From positions 1,550,001-1,614,000 of the forward strand of contig NZ_CP006269.1 in NCBI RefSeq assembly GCF_000737535.1: 64,000 nt of DNA. The letters are read 5' to 3'. Below the pieces are notes generated by a model that searched no databases, was not told the origin of the DNA, and saw only the letters and a program-made list of their open reading frames with translations. The position numbers were made by a program, and so were the translations under genes. This stretch comes from Synechococcus sp. KORDI-100 (lineage in GTDB: Bacteria > Cyanobacteriota > Cyanobacteriia > PCC-6307 > Cyanobiaceae). Each line of letters opens with the position of its first letter. Positions within the stretch are counted from its first letter, which is position 1. Shown here one piece after another: positions 33,761 to 42,899 of this stretch.

Positions 33761-35759
33761 TCAGCATCGCGCTTTCGCTGTCTTCAGGAACGATGATTTC
33801 AAGGGACATCGATTGACCCGGCACCGGGTCCTCAACCTCAAGGCGCCCGACGATGCCCATGGCCAGATCGTTGACATGCACCAACGCCAGATGGTCCTGT
33901 TGCCTCAACCAGCGGAGGAATTGCAGGCCCCATCTCTGACCGGCATGGGAGGCGAACCAAATCCGCTGCCAGTGTCGCTGATCCTCACGGCTGATCTGAA
34001 CGGCCTGGCGCATCGGCTGCTCGAGCTCATTGATGGCATCAGCGAGTTGGTCGTTGGTAAGCGGTGTCTGATCTTCAAGACTGGCGATCAGCTGTCGGTG
34101 GACCAACAGATCTGAATAGCGACGGATCGGTGATGTGGCCTGGACGTAGGCCTCAAGCCCAAGGCTGAAGTGGGGCAGGGGAGTCGTGCCTTGCACGCCA
34201 CGGCTGAGGCAGCGCTGCACGGCCGCATCACGGGCCGGTCCATCGGGGATCCGCTCAAGCTCCGTCTTGACGGGCAGCTCTGCCCTGGCCTGACTGCGGA
34301 ATGGCAGCGGAACCTGCTCAGCCTTGCCGATGCTGGCGACCACAGCTCCCATCAGCAGCATGGCCTCACTCACCATCCGCCGTGAAGCGGAGGAGTCGAT
34401 CACCTGCAGCTCCAGCTGACCGTCATGACGCCGGAAGCGTCCTTCCGGCCGATCGAAACCCACGGCACCTTGCCCATGACGCCAATGTGAACGTTGCTGG
34501 AGCAGGGTCGCCATCCGCGCCAAACCCTCATCTCCAGGAGGAGCCAGTTCGATCAGTTCGTCGGCATCCTCATAATTCAGGCGATAGCGGGGCTGAACCC
34601 AGCTTCGGGTGAGCCGGTGTTGTGCGATCGACCCATCAGGGTTGAGCAAGACGCCAACGCTCAACGCTGCACAACGCTTGCCCGAGCGCAGACTCAACAC
34701 ATCGGCCGCCAATGGCAGTGGCAGCATCGGCTGGCAGCCATCTGCCAGGTAGAGACTGGTCGCCCGGCGGCGAGCCTCCTGATCCAGGGGAGACCCCGGA
34801 GCGATCAGTCGCGCCGGATCCGCGATGTGAATCCAGATCCAGTCACCGTCCGCCCCTGGCTCAAGTGACACTGCGTCATCAATTTCACGGGTGGTGATGT
34901 CATCAACGGTGTATGTCGTCAGAGCTGTGAGGTCTGCACGGTGTTCGTCACCGGGACAGGGTTCTTCGGCTTTCGCGATCAGTTGTTCTGCCGCCTCGAT
35001 CTGATCCTGTGAGAAGCCGCCGGACCAGGCACTGCCTCGCAGGCCAAGGGGTCGATCAGGATCCAGCAGCTGGCGCGTGTAAAGCCAGCTGCGGATGTCC
35101 GATCGCTCTGAAGCGATCTTCAGCAGCCGGAGGGTGTCCTCCAGCCCGGGCACTGATGCCAGCGACATCGTGTTGTCACAGGCAAAATCAAGCAGTTGGT
35201 CCAGCCGTTCGGTCCAGCGTTTGGACAGGGCTGATCGCTCCTGATCTGACAGTGGTGAGGCGCGAAGCAGCCGTTCAAGGCCCTGTTGCTCAATCCTGGC
35301 CTGCTGTCGGTCGCGATGTCTGGCTTGTCGTTGACGACGGATCTCATCGCGACTGCGGGTCTGCAGATCGCGGTCCCGCCGAAGCCTGAACCAGGGCTGC
35401 GGTCCATGCAGCCAGTGCCAGACAGAGCCGAGTTCGATCAGCCCAACGTCGGCGAAAAGCAGTTCAGCAAGCTCCGCGACGGAAAGGCGAGGGAGGCGGT
35501 CGGAGTCCGTGCAATCAGGCTCGTCAGACATCAGCAGCCACCAGGCCGCTGCACTGTCCCGAGCTGTCGGCACGACCGACGTCGTCGTGTCCCGGTCTGG
35601 CAAGGGAGCCCGGGTCTGCGATTCGGTTAGCCCTTGAAGGCAGGTGATCTCCCGATTCGGAAGGTCAAGATCCTGGCGTGGAGGTGCGAGGGCGACTACC
35701 GCACGCGTTCCCTTCACGGCTTTCACCCGTCCGATCAAAGGTTGCCCTTTGTGGAGCAC
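33753..35759 (-). CDS. RNB-domain 3'-5' exoribonuclease (RNase II family)
   Basis: A 668-residue exonuclease with an intact active site: TTREIDDAVSLEP near residues 289-301 supplies the metal-binding aspartates, followed by IWIHIADPARLIAPGSPLD, RATSLYLADG and the MLPLPLAADVLSL segment. It degrades RNA processively from the 3' end. The first codon is GTG, and the frame remains open into the end of rpsR, so the start is not certain (the preceding codons read KPESIVG). A C-terminal S1-like part is short. It is downstream of rpmG and rpsR on the same strand, 47 bases after rpsR. Confidence 0.9.
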   Translation of the reverse strand: MLHKGQPLIGRVKAVKGTRAVVALAPPRQDLDLPNREITCLQGLTESQTRAPLPDRDTTTSVVPTARDSAAAWWLLMSDEPDCTDSDRLPRLSVAELAELLFADVGLIELGSVWHWLHGPQPWFRLRRDRDLQTRSRDEIRRQRQARHRDRQQARIEQQGLERLLRASPLSDQERSALSKRWTERLDQLLDFACDNTMSLASVPGLEDTLRLLKIASERSDIRSWLYTRQLLDPDRPLGLRGSAWSGGFSQDQIEAAEQLIAKAEEPCPGDEHRADLTALTTYTVDDITTREIDDAVSLEPGADGDWIWIHIADPARLIAPGSPLDQEARRRATSLYLADGCQPMLPLPLAADVLSLRSGKRCAALSVGVLLNPDGSIAQHRLTRSWVQPRYRLNYEDADELIELAPPGDEGLARMATLLQQRSHWRHGQGAVGFDRPEGRFRRHDGQLELQVIDSSASRRMVSEAMLLMGAVVASIGKAEQVPLPFRSQARAELPVKTELERIPDGPARDAAVQRCLSRGVQGTTPLPHFSLGLEAYVQATSPIRRYSDLLVHRQLIASLEDQTPLTNDQLADAINELEQPMRQAVQISREDQRHWQRIWFASHAGQRWGLQFLRWLRQQDHLALVHVNDLAMGIVGRLEVEDPVPGQSMSLEIIVPEDSESAMLIR

Positions 35760-35806
35760 GCCAACGATGGACTCGGGCTTGATCTCAGGTTTACGTTGTC
35801 CGGCGA

Positions 35807-36028
35807 TCAGCCTTCGGGGTTCACAAAGGGAAGCAGGGCCACGATGCGGGCGCGTTTCACAGCATTGGTGAGATCGCGTTGCTGCTTCGCTGTCAACCCG
35901 GTCAGACGACGGGGAAGAATCTTGCCGCGCTCAGTGATGAACTTCTTGAGCAGATCCACATCCTTGTAATCGATGGGATCGCCTGGCTTGATCGGAGAAA
36001 GACGCTTCTTGAAGAAGGAGCTGGACAT
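35807..36028 (-). CDS. rpsR: 30S ribosomal protein S18
   Basis: A 73-residue basic protein with the S18 signature [21 protein letters not shown] and [20 protein letters not shown]. It lies on the 30S platform next to S6. It follows rpmG by 38 bases, an arrangement common in cyanobacteria, and precedes the RNB exonuclease gene. Confidence 0.97.
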
Positions 36029-36066
36029 GAATCAGGAACAGTTGAAAGGCGGTGTGAGCAGCGGGC

Positions 36067-36267
36067 TCACTTGATCTCCTTGTGGAGCGTCATCTTGTTG
36101 AGCTGAGGGCAGAACTTCATCAGCTCAAGCCTTTCAGTTGTGTTCCGGCGGTTCTTCTCGGTCGTGTAACGGGACACGCCGGGGGAGCGCTTTTCGGAAG
36201 CGGGAACGGACCGGCATTCGGTGCACTCGAGGGTGACAACGATCCGGACGCCCTTGTTCTTAGCCAT
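36067..36267 (-). CDS. rpmG: 50S ribosomal protein L33
   Basis: A 66-residue protein: [20 protein letters not shown] at the start, then [20 protein letters not shown] and [16 protein letters not shown]. Only part of the zinc ribbon is kept: a CxxC pair (CTEC) near the N-terminus and a single Cys near the C-terminus, the typical cyanobacterial pattern. A start 14 codons upstream is in frame but not part of the L33 family. The gene is divergent from pheT. Confidence 0.96.
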   Translation of the reverse strand: MAKNKGVRIVVTLECTECRSVPASEKRSPGVSRYTTEKNRRNTTERLELMKFCPQLNKMTLHKEIK

Positions 36268-36385
36268 AAAGGACGTAGCGCCGCAGGTGCTAAGCGAACT
36301 GACAAACAAAGATCCTACCCGCTCAGGCTGCCAACCCCAGATGGGGGGCGGTTCCTAAGATCACGCGCCTGATTCAGCTCGATCC

Positions 36386-38830
36386 ATGCGGGTGTCCCTC
36401 TCCTGGCTGAACCAGTTGGTTCAGGTCGATGAAGGGGTCGAGGACCTGGCTGAACGTCTCTCGATGGCCGGCTTCGAGGTCGAGGACATCGACGATCTCA
36501 GGGCCAGGGCCCAGGGCGTGGTGGTGGGCTATGTGCAGCGTTGTGAAAAGCATCCCAATGCAGACAAGCTCAGCGTCTGCCAGGTCGATGTCGGCACCGA
36601 CCAACCCCTGCAGATCGTCTGCGGAGCGCCGAATGTACGTGCCGAACTGCCCGTCCCTGTCGCCATGGTGGGGGCTGTTCTTCCGGCCGTAGGACTCACG
36701 ATCAAGGCCGGGGAGCTGCGGGGTGTGACCAGTGAAGGCATGATCTGTTCGCTGGCAGAACTCGGTCTCGACAGCGATCTTGATGGGATTGCCGAGCTGG
36801 ATCGCCTCACGGTTGCAGTTCCGACAACGGGAACGCCCGTGGCGGCCCTGCTGGGACTGGATGACACCGTTCTGGATCTGGCGATCACGGCCAACCGCCC
36901 TGATGGGCTGTCCATGGTGGGGATTGCACGGGAGGTGGCTGCGCTCACGGGAGCCCAGCTCTCGTTGCCCTCACTGGAGCTTCAGCCCTCGCATCAGGTT
37001 CTCGACTGTGATCAGGAGAGTGCTGTGGCGTTTCAGAAGGGTGGCCTTTACAGCCTCACCTTGATCGAGGGTATGGATGGCTCCCGCCCATCGGCGAGCT
37101 GGCTCAAACAGCGCCTTGAGCGGGCTGGCATCAACAGTGTCAACGCCATCGTCGATGTGACCAACCACGTGATGGTGGAGCAGGGGCAACCCCTGCATGC
37201 CTTCGATGCCGATGCCCTCGAGGAGCTGACGGGAAAACCCGTCGTTGCAGGCAGCTTTGGACTGCGCCAGGCACGCCCGGGAGAACCTTTCACGGGTCTT
37301 GATGATCGGGATCTGATCCTGGATGCGAAGGCTCAGGTGGTCACCTGTCACGACCTGCCGATTGCCCTCGCCGGTGTGATGGGAAGCAGGGACAGCGGCG
37401 TGAGCGCTTCGACAAAGCGAATCTGGCTTGAATCGGCCATGTTCTCTCCTGCCGCGGTGCGCGCAACGGCGCGATCCGTGGGACTGCGCACCGATGCGAG
37501 CAGTCGTTTTGAGAAGGGTCTTCCGGTTGATCTCACACTCGCCTGTTCGGTCAGAGCGGTCGAGATGCTGTCCCAGCTGTTCGATCTGGTGGAGCGCGGG
37601 CGTTGGGTCAGTGGTGACCTGCCAGCGGTTGGACAATCCGTCCTGCTGCGTCGTGAGGCGTTGCAGAAATTGCTTGGTCCACTGCAGACGCAGGAGGGGT
37701 CTGCTGAGCTCGATGACGCTTCAATCGAGCGTTGCCTCACGGCTCTCGGCTGTTCCCTGACCGCGACTGATGCAGGCTGGCAGGTGGTGGCTCCACCGTC
37801 ACGCCGTCAGGATCTGCATCGTGAGGTGGATCTCATCGAAGAGGTCGCAAGACTCACGGGATTTGATCGTTTCGAAGCTCACCTGCCGGACCCACTTGTT
37901 CCCGGAGCCCTGAGTGCAAGACAGCAGGCTGAGCGACGCATCCGTCAACTGATCTCAGCTGCAGGCCTGCAGGAGATCACAACCCTTTCCCTGGTCGGTG
38001 CATCCGAGCAGGAACCAGACCGCATCGCCATCAGCAATCCATTGTTGACGGAAACGAGTTTTCTGCGCACCAATCTCTGGGAGGAACTGCTGCAGGTCTG
38101 CGTGCGCAATCTCAAGACACCTCAGCCTGGATGCTGGGTGTTCGAGATCGGCAACGTCTTCGGCGGATCAGCTGAGGCTGTCGAACAGCGAGGTCTGCTT
38201 GCCGGAATGATCTGCGGGGAACGTCGGCTGGAACGCTGGACCAGCAGTGGAAAACCGGTGATGCCGACGTATCACGACGCGCGGGGAAGGCTGACTGAAG
38301 TGATGCAGGCCCTGCATCTTGAACTCCTGGATCAGCGCCTCACGTCTGATGAACGACTGCACCCCGGCCGGGCGGCCACGCTGGTGCTGGAGGGCCGGCC
38401 CCTCGGCTGCTTTGGACAGCTCCATCCAGTTCTGACGGAGCGGCACGGACTACCGGATGCCACCTACCTGTTTGAACTGGATCTGGATCGCCTGTTGGAT
38501 GCCGCAACCCGCAGCAACCGTTGGGTCCCTGGATTCAAGGGTTTTCCCACGGTTCCATTCAGCGAACGGGATCTTGCCGTTGTGGTGGATCGCGACTGTC
38601 CTGCCGCTGAGTTGATTCAGACCATCCGCAAGGCAGGAAAACCCCTCCTGGAGACCGTTGAACTGATCGATCGCTTCGAAGCCGATCAACTGGGGGACAA
38701 CAAGGCCAGTCAGGCCTTTCGTTTGCGCTATCGCGGCAAAACCACTCTCAAGGAGAACGACGTCCAACCCGTGCATGACAAGGTCCGTCAGGCACTGGAA
38801 CAACGCTTCAGCGCTGAACTTCGCAGCTGA
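36386..38830 (+). CDS. pheT: phenylalanyl-tRNA synthetase beta subunit
   Basis: An 814-residue subunit of the alpha2-beta2 synthetase. Domains in order: tRNA-binding OB domain (about 38-150, VCGAPNVRAELPVPVAMVGA, partial), B3/B4 editing module with NRPDGLSMVGIAREVAALTG and VVDVTNHVM-type segment (IVDVTNHVMVEQGQPLHAFD), B5 with LIEEVARLTGFDRF, a catalytic-like core and a C-terminal anticodon-binding FDX-ACB domain (FPTVPFSERDLAVVVDRD). It starts MRVSLSWLNQLVQVDEG. pheS is not in the window. The 3' end overlaps rlmD by 23 bases, tail to tail. Confidence 0.97.
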   Translation: MRVSLSWLNQLVQVDEGVEDLAERLSMAGFEVEDIDDLRARAQGVVVGYVQRCEKHPNADKLSVCQVDVGTDQPLQIVCGAPNVRAELPVPVAMVGAVLPAVGLTIKAGELRGVTSEGMICSLAELGLDSDLDGIAELDRLTVAVPTTGTPVAALLGLDDTVLDLAITANRPDGLSMVGIAREVAALTGAQLSLPSLELQPSHQVLDCDQESAVAFQKGGLYSLTLIEGMDGSRPSASWLKQRLERAGINSVNAIVDVTNHVMVEQGQPLHAFDADALEELTGKPVVAGSFGLRQARPGEPFTGLDDRDLILDAKAQVVTCHDLPIALAGVMGSRDSGVSASTKRIWLESAMFSPAAVRATARSVGLRTDASSRFEKGLPVDLTLACSVRAVEMLSQLFDLVERGRWVSGDLPAVGQSVLLRREALQKLLGPLQTQEGSAELDDASIERCLTALGCSLTATDAGWQVVAPPSRRQDLHREVDLIEEVARLTGFDRFEAHLPDPLVPGALSARQQAERRIRQLISAAGLQEITTLSLVGASEQEPDRIAISNPLLTETSFLRTNLWEELLQVCVRNLKTPQPGCWVFEIGNVFGGSAEAVEQRGLLAGMICGERRLERWTSSGKPVMPTYHDARGRLTEVMQALHLELLDQRLTSDERLHPGRAATLVLEGRPLGCFGQLHPVLTERHGLPDATYLFELDLDRLLDAATRSNRWVPGFKGFPTVPFSERDLAVVVDRDCPAAELIQTIRKAGKPLLETVELIDRFEADQLGDNKASQAFRLRYRGKTTLKENDVQPVHDKVRQALEQRFSAELRS

Positions 38831-40202
38831 CTCGACGGAGCAGCACCAGGGATTCCAGGTGGCTGGTCTGCGGAAAGAAATCCACAGGATGCAGGCCATC
38901 AATCGCGTACGGACCCTGCGGATGCGCGAGTTGTTTGAGATCCCTGGCCTGGGTGGCGGGGTCACAGCTGAGATAGGCGAGGTAAGCCGGAGGACAGGCA
39001 AGCAGGGTGTTCAGAACGGATTGATCGAGTCCACGGCGTGGTGGATCCACAACGATTGCGTCACAACCGGAGAGTTCCGTTGACATGAGGCCATCGACAT
39101 CACCCTGAAGAAAATGACAACGGCTGGCCAGCCCGTTGCGTTCAGCGTTTTCGATCGCCTGGGTGATCGAGGAGGGATGACGTTCTATGCCGATCACCTC
39201 AAAACCCCGCGCTGCCAGCGGCAGGCTGATGGTGCCGATCCCGCAGTAAGCATCAAGGATGCGCCCACGGCCGAGGACGGAAATCATCCAATCGCAGATC
39301 ACCGTGATGATAGATTCAGCCTGTGGAGTGTTGACCTGAAAGAAGGTGCTCGTATCGAGGACGAGTGCAAGGCCGCAGATGCTCTCCTGAAGACTGTCCT
39401 GTCCGGCGATGACACGCGTTTCTCTCCCGAGGATCAGATTGCTGCGAACTGGTTGGAGATTGAGGGTGACGCCACGAAGGCTGGGCCAGCGATCCATCCA
39501 TCGCCTTGCCAGCTCATGAACACCATCCAGCCGGTCATGACTGGAGACGAGCGTGATCAGGAGATCACCCGAATGGTGGCCGATGCGGAGCCCGAGGTGG
39601 CGCAACCCCTTGGCTTCGCTGAGATCGTGATCAGCAGGCCAGCCGGTCTGATCAAGATCCTGTTTGAGAGGCTCGATCAGCGCATCAAGGCGTGGATCCA
39701 GAACCGGACAGTGGTTGAGATTGATGATCCGGTGGCTGCCCCGCTTGTAGTAGCCGAGACGCAGAGATCCATTCGGCGCGCGTTTGAGCGGGATCAGGGC
39801 GCGATTGCGGTAACCGAGTGACCGCTGGTGGTTGAACCGGGATGAGCTGACCGGCTGATTGATGCCTCCCAGTCGACTCAGGGTCTCGGTGAGCTGATGT
39901 TCCTTCCACTGCTGCTGACCGGTGGCCCCGAGGTGTTGAAGCGTGCAGCCGCCGCAGTCGGAAGCAAGGATGCAGGGTGGGCGTCGTCGTTCAGACGAGG
40001 CGTGGATCAGTTCGAGTCGGCGGCTTCTCCAACGTGATCGCTGGCGCTGGAGCAGCTGGATCCTGGCCACTTCGCCAGGCAGAAGATCGGGCACGACGAT
40101 GACCCATCCTTGCCACCGCGCCAGACCACATCCGTCGCGATCAAGGTCGGTCGCCTCAACCTCAAGGGTCAGACCGGGGCGTGGTGCATCGTCTCTCGGC
40201 AT
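38808..40202 (-). CDS. rlmD: 23S rRNA (uracil(1939)-C(5))-methyltransferase RlmD/RumA-type
   Basis: A 464-residue AdoMet-dependent methyltransferase. It begins with a TRAM domain (TDLDRDGCGLARWQGWVIVV, partial), followed by cysteines in CILASDCGGC and NHCPVLD that match the 4Fe-4S site of RumA. The methyltransferase domain contains LDAYCGIGTISLPLA, VVDPPRRGLDQSV and the catalytic Cys in LSCDPATQARDL. It modifies uridine in 23S rRNA (or tRNA U54 in related enzymes); the FeS cysteines favour the RlmD group. Confidence 0.88.
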   Translation of the reverse strand: MPRDDAPRPGLTLEVEATDLDRDGCGLARWQGWVIVVPDLLPGEVARIQLLQRQRSRWRSRRLELIHASSERRRPPCILASDCGGCTLQHLGATGQQQWKEHQLTETLSRLGGINQPVSSSRFNHQRSLGYRNRALIPLKRAPNGSLRLGYYKRGSHRIINLNHCPVLDPRLDALIEPLKQDLDQTGWPADHDLSEAKGLRHLGLRIGHHSGDLLITLVSSHDRLDGVHELARRWMDRWPSLRGVTLNLQPVRSNLILGRETRVIAGQDSLQESICGLALVLDTSTFFQVNTPQAESIITVICDWMISVLGRGRILDAYCGIGTISLPLAARGFEVIGIERHPSSITQAIENAERNGLASRCHFLQGDVDGLMSTELSGCDAIVVDPPRRGLDQSVLNTLLACPPAYLAYLSCDPATQARDLKQLAHPQGPYAIDGLHPVDFFPQTSHLESLVLLRRVSCEVQR

Positions 40203-40283
40203 TGCAAAGGCGTAACACGCGAGCTGGTCGCCGACGGCTCAAGGGCTTGTGACCACTAAAATCCAGCAAGCCTGTTCAGTTCT

Positions 40284-40778
40284 ATGAGTGTCGTCCGGGA
40301 TCTCATCCTCCAGGCCGATGATGATCTGCGGTATCCCACCAGTGGTGAACTGCGCACGATGGTCGATTTCCTCGACCAGGGGGCTATCAGGGTGAGTGTC
40401 GTCCGTGTGCTCACGGACAACGAGAAAAAGATCGTGGACGAGTCGGCCAGACAACTGTTCGCCCGCAAACCGGATTACGTCGCTCCAGGCGGCAATGCCT
40501 ATGGCCAGCGGCAACGTGCCCAGTGCCTGCGCGACTACAGCTGGTATCTCCGCCTGGTGACCTATGGCGTTCTTGCCGGCAGCACCGAGATGATTCAGGA
40601 CATCGGCCTGATCGGTGCCCGTGAGATGTACAACAGCCTTGGTGTCCCCATGCCGGGGATGGTGGAAGCGATGAAAACCATGAAAGACGCTTCCATCGCC
40701 TTGCTGTCCGATCAGCAGGTCAAGATTGCTGCTCCCTACTTCGACTTCCTGATTCAGGGAATGCAGACGTCGACCTGA
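40284..40778 (+). CDS. apcD: allophycocyanin alpha-B subunit (ApcD)
   Basis: A 164-residue phycobiliprotein of the phycobilisome core that acts as a terminal energy emitter towards photosystem I and, in part, photosystem II. The chromophore Cys is in AQCLRDYSWYLRLVTYGVLAG. MSVVRDLILQADDDLRYPTS at the N-terminus and NEKKIVDESARQLF separate it from ApcA; features such as EMYNSLGVPMPGMVEAM fit ApcD. No other apc gene is adjacent, as is usual for apcD. The upstream spacer to rlmD is short (81 bases) and should contain its promoter. Confidence 0.95.
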   Translation: MSVVRDLILQADDDLRYPTSGELRTMVDFLDQGAIRVSVVRVLTDNEKKIVDESARQLFARKPDYVAPGGNAYGQRQRAQCLRDYSWYLRLVTYGVLAGSTEMIQDIGLIGAREMYNSLGVPMPGMVEAMKTMKDASIALLSDQQVKIAAPYFDFLIQGMQTST

Positions 40779-41029
40779 CCGAACTCAGGCTCACAGGTCT
40801 CATCCGGGACTATCACCAGGTACGGATCAGATTCTTGAACGAGACCGGTGATCAGCAGTTGTTCTTACCCGTCTCTTAAGTGTTGCTGAATGAGACGCAT
40901 GATGAGTCTTAATCGCGATTGGCAATGCGATCAATCAAGTTCGCTTTTTGAGCGGACGATCAACCCTTACCGAGCGAATGATTGAGTGGCCACCTTTCGG
41001 TCACATTCCTTTCATCACATCATCTGTGC

Positions 41030-41069
41030 CTGAAACAGTTCGCTTACATCTGAAACAGTTCGTTTCGTC
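41030..41069. repeat. two-copy direct repeat, 20-bp period
   Basis: ctgaaacagttcgcttacat is followed directly by ctgaaacagttcgtttcgtc; the first 13 bases are identical and 15 of the first 16 match. A 20-bp period is close to two helical turns, as in paired operator sites. It lies 250 bases after apcD. Confidence 0.6.
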
Positions 41070-41244
41070 TGGTCGCCGAAGTATCAACGGGTCGGCATCA
41101 CTAATCAATATGGATCACTGGTCTCATTTTGGGCTCATTGCAACTCTTGTTATGCGTCAAGGATGGACATTATGAGAATCAAATCAGAGGTTGTTCGTCC
41201 TGCTTTCTGCAGCGTCCGCGGCAAGCTTCCAAGCCAATTCAGCT

Positions 41245-41273
41245 TGCGTACCTGTCTTTAACACAGGTACGCA
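41245..41273. repeat. perfect 11-bp inverted repeat with 7-base loop
   Basis: TGCGTACCTGT, loop CTTTAAC, ACAGGTACGCA. All eleven pairs match. No T-run follows on either strand, so it is not a standard terminator. It could be a protein-binding site or part of a structured RNA. Confidence 0.7.
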
Positions 41274-41867
41274 TGAGTCAGATGCAAGTGCATAACTGAG
41301 GTTCAAGAAACTTGAATCGGCCCTGGACTGGACATGGACGCAGGGAACGAGTGTCCGGAATGAGTGTCCCGGCCGACAAGGGCCTGGCCGCTTCCTCAGG
41401 CCTCCGGCAGGTCTGATGGGCTTGGGTTTGCGTTGAGGCCATGGGGCGGACAGACAGCAGATACACGCAAAGCGATGCATTGATTGACCCAACAGCAATC
41501 ACAGAGCCATCAACAAAGTCAGGCCTATGACAAGACGCACTCAAAGCCAATTGTCAGCCCTAAATGGCATAGGCAAAGCATAAAGGTGCTGCAAATAAGA
41601 TTGTCAGAAAATAAGTTGTTGATATTTAGCAATCGTCTCATGCAAGAACCTTTATGAGTCTTGGTCTGCGATGCACCTGAGAACAATGCGCCTTTGATTG
41701 GCGGACCAGTGCCTGCCGACGTGTCGAACAATTCTGGCTGCCCAGGAGGAGTGAAAACATGTCGGCGCCTGAATGCCTCCGGCGGCGACAAGGACCCATG
41801 GCGTCCCAGTGAAGCCAATTGTGTCTCATCCTGAGTCTTGATTCTGGAGTCAGTTGGGACGGTCAAG

Positions 41868-42875
41868 TCAGCGTCGGTAGACGCCGCTGAGCAGCTGGTA
41901 AGCCTCGGACACGCGACGCATCGATTCAGGAGAGCCTCCCGTATCCGGATGAGCGTTCCTGGCGCTGGTGCGATAGGCCTCCTTGATCGATGACAGCGTC
42001 ACTTCGGCTCCCGGCTGGGTTGAAAGGCCCAACAGCTTCAGCGCCCCATGCACGGTCATGGTCGATTCCAGGGTCTCGAACGACGTCGCCCTGTGACTGC
42101 GCCTGAAGCGATTGACAAAGCGACGAATCATCGTCGGCATCCGCTCCGCAAGATTGGCTGTTGCGAAGGGATCTTCCAGGGTCCCAGCCACCACCATCAC
42201 CCGTCCGAGCGTCGGTGATTCCGTCGTCCACTGCTGGCACAACTCCTGAACCGCAGCATTGGCTCCGGTCCAGGTGAACGGCCTGCCGTCACTGGCATCC
42301 ACACTGTTCCAGAGATCTCTGGAGAGCCAAGTGATGGCCGCTTCCACAACGGTTGCACCCGGTGGCTGTCCGTACAGAGACGTCCAGTGATCATCGGCAG
42401 CACCCATGGCAGCCAGAAGATCGCCGTGGCAAACAGCCGCCACGACAGGATCTGCTTCGGTGGTCTGAGCCTTGATCGATGGGGCACGCAGGGTCTGCTT
42501 GAGCTGACGACCACGTTTTCGGACAAAGCCGGGCAAGTCGATGCCACCCGATTCAGGACCTGCTGACTCAGAAGCGGCTGACTCAGGAGTGTCGGATGGG
42601 GGAGCCAAGGCCTCCTGAGGAGTCTCAACCTCGTTCTGATCCTGGCGTCGGATCAGGACCAGACTGCTGGCTTCCTGGATCGGCTGAGAAGGCTGAGACG
42701 TTTCAGCGTCGTTGATCTCCTCTTCGTCCTGATGCAGGAGGTACTCCAGCAGCTGTTCAACGACGGCTCCCCGAGACCTCACTCCGTAGACAGGTTTCAG
42801 ATTGTCGAGAGCGTTGATCAGCGCATCCGACAGCACGAATGATGTTGAACGCTTTCTGGCTCCCTCCTCTGACAC
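41868..42875 (-). CDS. J-domain protein with N-terminal ribbon-helix-helix-like domain
   Basis: A 335-residue soluble protein. Residues 9-48 (STSFVLSDALINALDNLKPV then GVRSRGAVVEQLLEYLL) look like a ribbon-helix-helix (CopG/Arc-type) DNA-binding fold. A Ser/Glu/Pro-rich linker runs from about 50 to 115. A middle helical domain (about 140-260) contains ATVVEAAITWLSRDLWN and RRFVNRFRRSHR. The C-terminus (about 275-335) is a J domain with the HPD motif at 309-311 (ARNAHPDTGGSPE), the site that stimulates DnaK. The combination suggests recruiting Hsp70 to a DNA-bound or oligomeric complex. It follows the DUF3370 gene by 24 bases. Confidence 0.8.
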   Translation of the reverse strand: MSEEGARKRSTSFVLSDALINALDNLKPVYGVRSRGAVVEQLLEYLLHQDEEEINDAETSQPSQPIQEASSLVLIRRQDQNEVETPQEALAPPSDTPESAASESAGPESGGIDLPGFVRKRGRQLKQTLRAPSIKAQTTEADPVVAAVCHGDLLAAMGAADDHWTSLYGQPPGATVVEAAITWLSRDLWNSVDASDGRPFTWTGANAAVQELCQQWTTESPTLGRVMVVAGTLEDPFATANLAERMPTMIRRFVNRFRRSHRATSFETLESTMTVHGALKLLGLSTQPGAEVTLSSIKEAYRTSARNAHPDTGGSPESMRRVSEAYQLLSGVYRR

Positions 42876-42899
42876 AGGTTCGACCTCCCTTGGCGAAGG

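Larger units (their letters stand above)
40779..41867. other. 1.1 kb stretch without a recognisable gene
   Basis: The longest gap in the window. Frames of 75 to 113 codons exist (plus 40948-41175, minus 41184-41498, 41278-41550, 41525-41866) but none shows a family motif, signal peptide or good ribosome site, and the three minus frames overlap one another. Composition drifts from AT-richer (40850-41200) to GC-richer (41330-41460). It contains a two-copy 20-bp tandem repeat and an 11-bp perfect inverted repeat, listed separately. It could hold small RNAs, regulatory sites for apcD or the DUF3370/J-domain unit, or decayed coding sequence. Confidence 0.5.

Noticed and set aside
41184-41866. Overlapping minus-strand frames of 90 to 113 codons in the apcD-J-domain gap
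   Set aside because: They overlap one another in different frames, lack motifs and ribosome sites and do not look like one decayed gene. Described as a gap instead.
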